Assembly (NCBI GenBank): GCA_021804195.1
Contig: JAJZKJ010000063.1
Span: 1-9,069, forward strand
From: Acidobacteriota bacterium
Lineage (GTDB): Bacteria; Planctomycetota; Phycisphaerae; WQYP01; JAJZKJ01
Direction of reading: 5' to 3'
Length of the DNA: 9,069 nucleotides
The position numbers and the translations under genes are program-made. The notes below the pieces were generated by a model. The model saw only the letters and a program-made list of their open reading frames with translations, did not search any database and was not told the DNA's origin. Positions 1 through 5,184 of this stretch are shown here, one piece after another; the stretch's first letter is position 1; each line of letters starts with the position of its first letter.

Positions 1-1
1 C

Positions 2-145
2 TGAGCGCACCCCACGCAGGTGGAACAGTATAAAAAAGGCAAAGTCGCTTTGCTGGCCTTTCTGGTCGGACAGGTCATGAAGGCCTCGCGCGGACAGGCG
101 AACCCGGAACTGGCACAAGCGCGCATCAAGGCTCGTCTGGACTAA
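2..145 (+). CDS. gatB: GatB C-terminal fragment, Asp-tRNA(Asn)/Glu-tRNA(Gln) amidotransferase subunit B (partial; in-frame stop at window edge)
   Basis: GatB is the tRNA-binding subunit of the GatCAB amidotransferase, which converts Glu-tRNA(Gln) or Asp-tRNA(Asn) to the correctly amidated form in the cytoplasm. Only the end of the C-terminal YqeY-like tail domain is visible. The reading frame gives [12 protein letters not shown], then [21 protein letters not shown], and ends in ARLD before TAA at 143-145. The phrase GQVMKA-x-GQANP is the highly conserved GatB C-terminal signature, so the family call is firm. The first complete codon in this frame, 2-4, is TGA, directly before the expected Ala-His-Pro. 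In an intact gene this position should be a sense codon. It could be an assembly error at a contig end, a short indel, or a real lesion; one codon of context cannot decide. The rest of the gene lies upstream of the window. Confidence 0.85.
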
Positions 146-189
146 CGGCGCAGACGCTTTCATTTCAGCCGAAACGAATTGAGCGCGAC

Positions 190-471
190 ATGTTTGCCCG
201 GCTTTTAGAGGTCATCATCGAAAGTCCCGAAGTCCGGCGGCCGGCGCCGCTGGCCCACCTGGATTCTTTTGCCATGCGCGGATTTACCGGAGAAAGCCGG
301 TTTGACGCCACGCTGCCGCGGGCCGCGGGGGAAATGGAAGCCGGGCTGGAAGTGCCGCTGCCGGAGCTGGCGCGGGCGATGGAAGACTGGTTTCGACGCA
401 AAGGCTATCTGCGGCCCGGCGAAAATCTGAGGGTGCGGGAGCGGCCGCGCGAACGGCCGCCAGCCCGGTAA
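190..471 (+). CDS. Hypothetical protein, 93 aa, between gatB and a Nudix gene
   Basis: I do not recognise this family. The product is small, soluble-looking and cytoplasmic: no signal peptide, membrane segment or metal-binding motif is visible. Residues 1-30 contain a short hydrophobic start (MFARLLEVII). The middle is Gly/Ala/Pro-rich. Residues about 60-80 (ELARAMEDWFRRKGYLRPGENLRV) look like an amphipathic helix followed by a turn. The C-terminus is strongly basic, with repeated Arg-Glu-Arg-Pro units. The start at 190 is preceded by only a weak GAG six bases upstream. It begins 44 bases after gatB and ends 11 bases before the Nudix start, so cotranscription with either is plausible. Codon third positions are GC-rich like the neighbours, and no better frame fills this gap. 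Antisense frames at 165-401 and 284-562 exist but resemble nothing. Confidence 0.55.
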   Translation: MFARLLEVIIESPEVRRPAPLAHLDSFAMRGFTGESRFDATLPRAAGEMEAGLEVPLPELARAMEDWFRRKGYLRPGENLRVRERPRERPPAR

Positions 472-482
472 GCCGCGGCGCC

Positions 483-968
483 ATGACCGAAACTCGCTCC
501 AACTTATGGCGGCGCTGGGGGCCGGGAATATTTCGCCTGGCCTCGCGGATCTTTGTCGCCACCTATGGCCGGTTTCCCCTGCTGGGTGAATTGCGGTCGG
601 CGGCCGGCATTGTGCGCAGCGGCGGCGATTTCATCATGGTCGAGCGCAGCGACGGCCGGGGCATCTGCTTTCCCGGCGGCATGGCCTTCTGGAGGGAAGA
701 TGAGGCCGCCAGCCTGCGCCGGGAGGTGCGGGAAGAGACCGGGCTCGAGGTCACACGGTGCCGATTTCTATGGCGCTACCATAACCGCCATTACCTGCCG
801 TCCTCGGTCGCCGTCTATGAAACTGAAACCACGGGAACGCCGCGCGGGTCGTGGGAAGGCCGGGTGGTGCGGGTGCCGATCGAGAAGCTGCGGCAGGAAT
901 TGTTTCCCATACACCTGCCCATCGTTGCATACCTGGAAGCAGAAGCGGCCAGGCAAACGAAACCCTAA
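483..968 (+). CDS. Nudix-family hydrolase, 161 aa
   Basis: A Nudix-fold pyrophosphohydrolase, which cleaves nucleoside diphosphate-linked substrates with Mg2+ or Mn2+. The Nudix box GX5EX7REUXEEXGU is complete at residues 66-88: G66, E72, then R80-E81-V82-R83-E84-E85-T86-G87-L88. The Glu residues of REVREE are the metal ligands in this family. The strand-forming stretch RSAAGIVRSGGDFIMVER (about 38-55) and FPGG (63-66) match the fold's usual lead-in to the box. An N-terminal extension of about 35 residues with a hydrophobic/aromatic helix (LWRRWGPGIFRLASRIFVATYG) precedes the domain and might be a membrane-proximal or dimerisation helix. Length is typical for a single-domain member. No obvious Shine-Dalgarno precedes 483, but the fold begins only at about residue 38, so the exact start does not affect the call. 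Substrate cannot be assigned from sequence alone. Confidence 0.9.
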   Translation: MTETRSNLWRRWGPGIFRLASRIFVATYGRFPLLGELRSAAGIVRSGGDFIMVERSDGRGICFPGGMAFWREDEAASLRREVREETGLEVTRCRFLWRYHNRHYLPSSVAVYETETTGTPRGSWEGRVVRVPIEKLRQELFPIHLPIVAYLEAEAARQTKP

Positions 969-1150
969 GAAAAGCCCGGCCGGGGAAACATCCCGGTTCG
1001 GCAAATGCTCATCCATATCCGCACCGCGGTGTGGCACGCGGTCATACGGGCAGGAATCAGTGGAAAGTTAAGGATATGATGGACGTGATCTGCGCGGGGA
1101 ACGGGGCAACGGTTGGCCAGTCCGGGCCGAGGGCGGCGGATTGGAATTTA

Positions 1151-1513
1151 ATGGCAACTCGCGTACCATACGTTTGTCCCGAATATCCCGGAAAGGATTG
1201 CGGCAGCGCCATGGCCATGTGTCCGGATTGTGACGCGGATTTGGATTTAGACGAGACGGAAGTGGATGAAGGAGCGATCGTGACGTGTCCCGATTGTGGT
1301 TCCGCATTTGAAATCGTCAATGCCCAGCCCCTCGAGCTGAATAAGCTCGACGACGAAGACGACGACGATGAGCAGGATATTGATGACGACACCGACGACC
1401 TCGACGACGAGGATGAAGATTCCGACGACGAGGACGACGATTTCGATGATGACGAGGATGACGACGATTTCGACGACGAAGATGACGATGATGAGGATGA
1501 CGACTACGAATGA
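1151..1513 (+). CDS. LysW-like zinc-ribbon protein with a long poly-Asp/Glu tail, 120 aa
   Basis: Residues 24-27 and 46-49 are two CPDC knuckles separated by 18 residues, a zinc ribbon. The text around them (MCPDCDADLDLDETEVDEGAIV, then CPDCGSAFEIV and PLEL) closely follows LysW, the small acidic amino-group carrier of lysine/arginine biosynthesis. LysW ends soon after in EDWGE. This protein instead continues with residues 67-120, of which 46 of 54 are Asp or Glu, and ends in Tyr-Glu. An extra N-terminal Cys pair (C9, C17) is present if translation starts at 1151. The start is uncertain: 1076 or 1079 (AAGGA nearby, but TATGAT at 1075-1080 could be a -10 box instead) and 1211 (MAMCPDC, the usual LysW-like start) are alternatives. 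No lysX, lysZ or argX homologue is present here. A carrier, metal buffer or basic-protein-binding role are all inference. Confidence 0.75.
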   Translation: MATRVPYVCPEYPGKDCGSAMAMCPDCDADLDLDETEVDEGAIVTCPDCGSAFEIVNAQPLELNKLDDEDDDDEQDIDDDTDDLDDEDEDSDDEDDDFDDDEDDDDFDDEDDDDEDDDYE

Positions 1514-1522
1514 GGGCCGCGC

Positions 1523-1945
1523 ATGGCTAAGGGACGGGACCAGCGCCGCCTGGAGCGCACGCCCGGAGATCAGCATCGCATAGCGGTGAACGGCATGGGG
1601 CGGGTCCTGGGAATATTTATATTGGCCGCCAGCATGACCGCGGCGGTCCGCCATCCGCCCAAACCGGTAGCGGCCATCCATGGCGTGGTTTTTCTGCCCG
1701 ATGGCTACCTGGCCGCCAATGCCAGGGTCCGCATTCAAACCTTGCCCCATGGCCGCCACTGGACCGTATATAGCGACGGTGCGGGGGATTTTCTGCAGAA
1801 GGTTCCCATCCGGCCGGCGCAATACCGGCTGCGGGCTCAACTGCATGGATTCGCGCCCGGAGCAGCCGTAGTGCAGGTTCCCGGCCCGCAAGTGGTCACG
1901 GTATTCCTGCATTTGCACCGGCTGACGGTCAAACCCCGGCGCTAA
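1523..1945 (+). CDS. Small exported protein with carboxypeptidase-regulatory-like domain, 140 aa
   Basis: Residues about 50-135 read IHGVVFLPDGYLAANARV, then a YSDGAGDF strand-turn, a Tyr-rich strand (QYRLRAQLHGF) and alternating-hydrophobic strands to the end. This is the pattern of the carboxypeptidase-D regulatory-like (transthyretin-like) beta-sandwich: G-V-V...A-A-V...D-G-F...Y-L-A. Such domains are non-catalytic extracytoplasmic modules. A hydrophobic segment (MGRVLGIFILAASMTAAV, residues 25-42) is a signal peptide or anchor. The start at 1523 has a good GAGG seven bases upstream that overlaps the previous gene's stop, but it gives a 24-residue hydrophilic lead. Starts at 1586 (GTG) or 1595 (ATG) would give a conventional signal peptide. 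It begins 9 bases after the zinc-ribbon gene and is followed by a similar small exported protein. Ligand and role are unknown. Confidence 0.65.
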   Translation: MAKGRDQRRLERTPGDQHRIAVNGMGRVLGIFILAASMTAAVRHPPKPVAAIHGVVFLPDGYLAANARVRIQTLPHGRHWTVYSDGAGDFLQKVPIRPAQYRLRAQLHGFAPGAAVVQVPGPQVVTVFLHLHRLTVKPRR

Positions 1946-1993
1946 AGTTCCCAGAATTCCAGACGCCACGGCGGGGTTGTGCGAGAATGCGGT

Positions 1994-2326
1994 ATGAACT
2001 CACCGCGCAATCTTCTGGGGCTTGGCGCGCTGGGCCTGCTGCTGGCGTTTCCGGCCATGGCGCAACATACGCGCACCGTGCATGGCTCGGTGCTGAACGC
2101 GCGGCAAAAGCCGGTGGCGCACGCGATTGTGTACCTGCGCAACAGCCGTTCCCGCACGGTGCGAACTTATATCACCAGCCGCAATGGCCGGTTTGTGTTT
2201 CATGGCCTGGCGCCCGACGTCAACTACACCCTGCATGCCGAGTATCGCGGCCGGCGGGGCGGCACGCGCACGGTCTCGGCATACGATTCGCAGACGCTGA
2301 TACACATGGATCTCAAGGTGCCGTAA
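1994..2326 (+). CDS. Small exported protein with carboxypeptidase-regulatory-like domain, 110 aa (second copy)
   Basis: Residues 1-24 (MNSPRNLLGLGALGLLLAFP, then AMAQ) form a textbook Sec signal peptide with an AMA-Q cleavage site, so the mature protein is periplasmic or secreted, about 87 residues. The mature part has the carboxypeptidase-regulatory-like pattern: VHGSVLNARQKPVAHAIVYL, then ITSRNGRFVFHGLAPDVNYTLHAEY, then LIHMDLKV. This is G-V...P-V-A-x-A-x-V-x-L...G-x-F-x-F-x-G-L-x-P-x-x-Y-x-L. It shares domain layout with the gene just upstream but differs in almost every loop, which suggests an old duplication or two members recruited together. ATG 1994 is preferred because it puts the positive n-region directly before the hydrophobic core; a GTG at 1979 would add five residues. 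The protein is one bare domain with no visible catalytic partner. Confidence 0.75.
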   Translation: MNSPRNLLGLGALGLLLAFPAMAQHTRTVHGSVLNARQKPVAHAIVYLRNSRSRTVRTYITSRNGRFVFHGLAPDVNYTLHAEYRGRRGGTRTVSAYDSQTLIHMDLKVP

Positions 2327-2383
2327 GACGGCCAGGGGCGCATACAGCGGCGCAGCCGCCATCCGCATTGGCAAACCCCGGCT

Positions 2384-2400
2384 GCGGCCGTCCCGGCCGC
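2384..2400 (+). other. Perfect GC hairpin in the spacer before the ccm promoter
   Basis: GCGGCCG, a TCC loop and CGGCCGC form a perfect 7-bp stem. It lies 58 bases after the stop of the upstream exported protein and just before the ccm promoter. A smaller stem GCGGC/GCA/GCCGC lies at 2347-2359. Neither is followed by a T-run, so a classical intrinsic terminator is not supported. They may still slow polymerase or stabilise the upstream mRNA 3' end. Confidence 0.35.
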
Positions 2401-2408
2401 GAAGACTA

Positions 2409-2424
2409 CGTGACGCAGGTCACG
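2409..2424. promoter_or_regulatory. CRP/FNR-family operator-like palindrome upstream of ccmE
   Basis: CGTGAC-GCAG-GTCACG is a perfect 6-bp inverted repeat with a 4-bp spacer. It contains GTGA-N6-TCAC, the core recognised by CRP-type regulators, and also fits the NNGAC-N4-GTCNN form of DNR/NnrR-like members. Its centre (2416.5) is about 41.5 bases before the transcription start expected from the TATAAT at 2446-2451. That is the standard position of a class II activator site in this family. The regulator itself is not in the window. Confidence 0.6.
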
Positions 2425-2445
2425 GATGCCTCCAAGCAACGGATT

Positions 2446-2451
2446 TATAAT
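2446..2451 (+). promoter_or_regulatory. Probable -10 box of the ccm operon promoter
   Basis: A perfect TATAAT, unusual in this GC-rich sequence, lies 17 bases before the ccmE ATG. At a 17-bp spacing there is no recognisable -35 box (the region reads ACGGAT or similar), which fits an activator-dependent promoter using the palindrome just upstream. The expected start is near G2458, giving a very short leader of about 11 bases with little Shine-Dalgarno sequence. Confidence 0.6.
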
Positions 2452-2468
2452 GAAAATGGACGTATCCC

Positions 2469-2891
2469 ATGAATCAAACCCGCTGGAAAATCGGAGTGGT
2501 GCTGGCGATTGTGGCGGCCACCCTGGGCTGGCTGGCGTGGACGGGAATTCATAAAAGCGCCAGCTATTACATCACCATCGCGCAGGCGAAAAATCCGCGC
2601 AGAATCGCGAGCCATCGCAGGTACCGGGTGGCGGGCATCGTGGTGCCCGGCAGCATACAGCGTTTTCCCGGGTATATGAGCTTCAGCCTGAAGCAGGGGA
2701 ATTTGACGCTGCCGGTGCGCTATATTGGCCAATCTCCTCCGCCGGATACATTTACCGGCAACGCCCAGGCCTTGGCTATGGGCCGGCTGCAGCCCAATGG
2801 CACATTGGAGGCGACGATGATTCAAGCCAAATGCGCCTCGAAGTACACACCTAAATTGCCGGGGCAGAAGAGCACGCCAGGAACCATGTAA
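2469..2891 (+). CDS. ccmE: Cytochrome c maturation heme chaperone CcmE, CXXXY variant, 140 aa
   Basis: CcmE receives heme from the CcmABCD complex on the outer face of the inner membrane and carries it to the ligation machinery for c-type cytochromes. A single N-terminal membrane anchor (residues about 8-25, VVLAIVAATLGWLAW) is followed by the CcmE beta-barrel: YRVAGIVVPGSIQR (52-65), YMSFSLKQGNLTLPVRYIG (69-87), ALAMGRLQPNGTLEAT (101-116). The heme-attachment motif, normally HXXXY as in AKHDENY of E. coli, is here AKCASKY, with Cys122 and Tyr126. This Cys form is known from archaea and sulfate reducers as System I*. A flexible Pro/Lys tail follows. It is the first gene of the operon, and its stop codon abuts the ccmA start (TAAATG). 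ATG 2469 is chosen because it gives the short basic n-region before the anchor. Confidence 0.92.
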   Translation: MNQTRWKIGVVLAIVAATLGWLAWTGIHKSASYYITIAQAKNPRRIASHRRYRVAGIVVPGSIQRFPGYMSFSLKQGNLTLPVRYIGQSPPPDTFTGNAQALAMGRLQPNGTLEATMIQAKCASKYTPKLPGQKSTPGTM

Positions 2892-3599
2892 ATGAAGCCA
2901 GGGCCCGATCGCCCGCACATGGCGCCGGAATGCGCCCCGGTGATCTGCCGGGATGTAACACGTTTTTTTGGCGTGCGGGCCGCAGTGCGCGCGGTGACCC
3001 TGGAACTGCCCCGGGCCAGCCTGACGCTGCTGCTGGGCGCGAATGGCGCGGGAAAAAGCACGCTGCTGCGGCTGCTGGCCGGCGCCCTGCACCCCAGCCA
3101 GGGAGAAATCCTGATCACCGGGCTGCCCATCCGGGATCCGCGGGCGCGGGGCCGGGTCGGGCTGCTGGGACATGAAAGCCTGCTACAGCCCTTGCTGACG
3201 GTGCGGGAAAACCTGGAGTTCTATGCGGTGCTGTACGGGCTGGACCGTCCGGGGGCAGCCGCGCGGCAGGCGCTGGAGCGGGTGCGCGGGCCGCATCTGG
3301 CGGAAATAAAATGCGGCGAGCTGTCGCAGGGCATGCGGCAAAAAGCCGCGCTGGCCCGCACTCTGCTGCACCAGCCTCCAGTGCTGCTGCTCGACGAGGC
3401 TTTTGCCAGCCTGGACCGCGCCACGGTGACGGATTTACGGGAAGTGCTGCGGGAACTGCGGCAGGCCGGGCATGCCATTCTGCTCAGCACCCATACGGAA
3501 GAATTCATACACGATCTGGCCGACCAGAGAATCCAGCTGGAACGCGGCCGATTGCGGCCGGCGGCGCCATCGCCGGCCGAAGCGAGGCCGCCGGCATGA
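2892..3599 (+). CDS. ccmA: Heme exporter ATP-binding protein CcmA, 235 aa
   Basis: Cytoplasmic ABC ATPase that, with CcmB, drives release of heme-loaded CcmE from the CcmC/CcmD complex. Motifs in order: Walker A GANGAGKST (residues 49-57); GHESLLQPLLTVRENLEFY (93-111), the CcmA-typical Q-loop region with His where most ABC proteins have Gln; signature LSQGM (144-148); Walker B VLLLDE (164-169) followed by AFASLD (most homologues have P rather than A after the Glu); and H-loop His201 in STHT. Length is slightly above the usual 200-210 because of an N-terminal extension of about 16 residues and a Pro/Ala-rich C-terminus of about 15. The start at 2892 is supported by AGGAA ending 8 bases upstream; the next Met (residue 10) has no such site. 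It directly follows ccmE and overlaps ccmB by ATGA. Confidence 0.95.
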   Translation: MKPGPDRPHMAPECAPVICRDVTRFFGVRAAVRAVTLELPRASLTLLLGANGAGKSTLLRLLAGALHPSQGEILITGLPIRDPRARGRVGLLGHESLLQPLLTVRENLEFYAVLYGLDRPGAAARQALERVRGPHLAEIKCGELSQGMRQKAALARTLLHQPPVLLLDEAFASLDRATVTDLREVLRELRQAGHAILLSTHTEEFIHDLADQRIQLERGRLRPAAPSPAEARPPA

Positions 3600-4303
3600 G
3601 CGCGGAGACGGCAACCCCTGAACGGCTGCCGGCTTCGGCGCGGGTATTCGCGCGAGTGCTGGCGCGCGACCTGCGGCTGGAGCTGCGCGGGCGCGAAGCC
3701 CTGAACGCGATGCTGTTTTATGCGCTGCTGATTATTGTTATTTTCAGCTTTGCGTTTGAAGCCCAGTCGGAGCTGACCATTCATGCCGGCGGCGGGCTGC
3801 TGTGGGTCGCATTTTTATTTGCCGGGCTGGTGGCGCTGGATCGCGCCTTTCTGCGGGAAATTCCCGAAGCCTGCCTGACCGGATTGCGCCTGAGTCCGGC
3901 GGCGAGGCCGGCGGTGCTGGGCGGGAAAATGGTTTCCAGCTTCCTGCTGATGACCGGGATCGAACTGCTGCTGCTGCCGCTGTTCGCGATTTTTTTCAAT
4001 GTGCCCCCCGGCGCGCGCTGGGGCGCCGTGATTGGAGTGCTTCTGGCCGGGACCTGGGCGCTGGCCTCGACCGGAACTTTTTTTTCGGCCATGAGCGTGC
4101 ATACCCGCTACCGCGCGCTGCTGCTGCCGCTGCTGCTGCTGCCGCTGGCGATTCCGGCGGTGATCGCCATGGTGCAGTCCACCCAGATCTTTTTAAACGG
4201 CGGCAGCGGGGCGCGCTATTGGATTGAGCTGCTGCTGGGTTTTGACGTGATTTTCACTTGTCTGGGGTTGTTATTGGCGGATGTAGTATTGGAAGTAGGG
4301 TGA
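3596..4303 (+). CDS. ccmB: Heme exporter membrane protein CcmB, 235 aa
   Basis: Membrane subunit of the CcmAB transporter acting on the CcmC-heme-CcmE complex. Six hydrophobic segments are visible at about residues 37-55, 66-84, 112-134, 142-164, 174-193 and 210-231, as expected for CcmB. The family's FAGLVALDRAFLRE (75-88) and the LRLSPAARPAVLGGK stretch (97-111), a cytoplasmic loop probably touching CcmA, are present. The reading frame is open upstream to 3311, but that part is the shadow of ccmA. ATG 3596 is chosen because it overlaps the ccmA stop (ATGA) and has GAGG eight bases upstream at 3584-3587. Length matches the usual 220-230 residues. An 80-base spacer with a short repeat separates it from ccmC. 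Confidence 0.92.
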   Translation: MSAETATPERLPASARVFARVLARDLRLELRGREALNAMLFYALLIIVIFSFAFEAQSELTIHAGGGLLWVAFLFAGLVALDRAFLREIPEACLTGLRLSPAARPAVLGGKMVSSFLLMTGIELLLLPLFAIFFNVPPGARWGAVIGVLLAGTWALASTGTFFSAMSVHTRYRALLLPLLLLPLAIPAVIAMVQSTQIFLNGGSGARYWIELLLGFDVIFTCLGLLLADVVLEVG

Positions 4304-4320
4304 GAAATAACAGGGCGAAG

Positions 4321-4342
4321 GGATCAGCGGCGCAGAGCGGCG
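4321..4342. repeat. 22-bp intra-operon repeat, copy 1 (before ccmC)
   Basis: The unit runs from GGATCAGCG to GCAGAGCGGCG and matches 5146-5167 at 21 of 22 positions; they differ only at the tenth base (G here, C there). Similarity extends a few bases upstream with a one-base gap (GGCGAAG versus GGCGATGA). In this copy the stem around the AGA loop is interrupted by one mismatch and one G-T pair. It lies between ccmB and ccmC, 41 bases before the chosen ccmC start. Confidence 0.7.
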
Positions 4343-4383
4343 TTGAAATTCGCTCGGCCGGGCTCGATTCAATAGCAAACACA

Positions 4384-5133
4384 ATGGCTGTAACCATGGA
4401 GCAGAAAAAAACGGCGGGAAGTTTATCAGCGCGGGCCGCGAAAACCGGTCCGGGGAAATTGGGCTGGTGGATCGGCGCGGGCATGATTTTAATGGCCTGG
4501 GCCCTGGCCGAGGCCTGGCTGATCGCTCCCACGGAACGCACCATGGGCATCTACCAGCGCATATTCTATGTGCACGTGCCGGGCGCGTTTACGGGATTTC
4601 TGGCATTTTTTATCAATTTCATCGCCAGCGTGATCTATTTATTCCGGCGATCGCCGCGGGCCGATGCCTGGGCGGTGGCTTCGGCCGAGGTGGGCCTGGC
4701 CTTTCTCAGCATTAATCTCATCACCGGTCCCATCTGGGCCAAGCCGGTGTGGGGCATCTGGTGGACCTGGGATGCGCGGCTGACGCTGACGCTGGTGCTG
4801 TGGGTGATGTATGCCAGCTATCTGCTGCTGCGGCATTTGACGCCCGCCGGCGAGCTGCAGCCGCGGCTGGCGGCCGCGCTGGCGGTGTTTTTCTTTTTCG
4901 ACACGCCGATTGACTACATGGCGATCCGCTGGTGGCGCACCCAGCATCCGCAGCCGGTGATTCTGGGCGGACCCAATAGCGGGATGGCGCCGGCGATGTG
5001 GGTGGCATTCTGGGCGGGGTGGGCCGCTTTTCTGGTCTGGATGGTGGTGCTGATGCGGCTGCGCTACCGGCAGGCGCGGCAGCGGCAGCGGCTGGATGAA
5101 TTGCGGCGCGCGGCCGCGCTGCGCGCCAGTTGA
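4384..5133 (+). CDS. ccmC: Heme lyase/handling protein CcmC, 249 aa
   Basis: Integral membrane protein that binds heme at its outer face and attaches it to CcmE. The tryptophan-rich WWD segment is at residues 123-130 (WGIWWTWD). The two flanking heme-ligand histidines are His64 (in YVHVPGA) and His188 (in WWRTQHPQP), matching H60 and H184 of E. coli CcmC. Six membrane segments can be placed: about 28-48, 62-86, 98-116, 132-150, 163-180 and 203-226. The C-terminus is Arg-rich and cytoplasmic. The frame is open back to 4258, overlapping ccmB, but that extension is unlike any CcmC. ATG 4384 or ATG 4396 gives the normal hydrophilic N-terminus; neither has a convincing Shine-Dalgarno. Length is typical (about 245). 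It is followed by ccmD after 51 bases. Confidence 0.93.
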   Translation: MAVTMEQKKTAGSLSARAAKTGPGKLGWWIGAGMILMAWALAEAWLIAPTERTMGIYQRIFYVHVPGAFTGFLAFFINFIASVIYLFRRSPRADAWAVASAEVGLAFLSINLITGPIWAKPVWGIWWTWDARLTLTLVLWVMYASYLLLRHLTPAGELQPRLAAALAVFFFFDTPIDYMAIRWWRTQHPQPVILGGPNSGMAPAMWVAFWAGWAAFLVWMVVLMRLRYRQARQRQRLDELRRAAALRAS

Positions 5134-5145
5134 TGGCGGCGATGA

Positions 5146-5168
5146 GGATCAGCGCCGCAGAGCGGCGC
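5146..5168. repeat. 22-bp intra-operon repeat, copy 2, forming a hairpin before the ccmD ribosome site
   Basis: This second copy of the repeat at 4321-4342 carries a perfect inverted repeat: GCGCCGC (5152-5158), loop AGA, GCGGCGC (5162-5168). The hairpin ends only a few bases before the GGAG of ccmD, so on the mRNA it sits just upstream of the ccmD ribosome-binding site. An 11-base match to the core (CAGCGGCGCAG) also occurs at 2345-2355, before ccmE. Confidence 0.65.
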
Positions 5169-5184
5169 CCAGGGAGAAGAAACG

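Noticed and set aside
980..996. CCGGG-N7-CCCGG hairpin after the Nudix gene as a terminator
   Set aside because: Only a 5-bp stem and no T-run afterwards; similar short stems arise often by chance at this GC content.
851..1150. Upstream extension of the zinc-ribbon frame
   Set aside because: The stretch overlaps the Nudix gene and encodes nothing family-like. The protein is best started at 1151 or 1211.
1354..1510. GAC/GAT repeats considered as a CRISPR array or tandem-repeat locus
   Set aside because: No regular repeat-spacer structure. It is codon-level low complexity within a gene, kept in frame to the stop.
1247..1969. 240-codon open frame on the minus strand across the acidic zinc-ribbon and first exported-protein genes
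   Set aside because: Its hydrophobic Ile/Val-rich stretch is only the reverse complement of the Asp/Glu codon run. The plus strand carries recognisable zinc-ribbon and secreted-domain proteins.
3311..3595. Upstream extension of the ccmB frame inside ccmA
   Set aside because: A shadow frame of ccmA. CcmB homology and the ribosome site begin at 3596.
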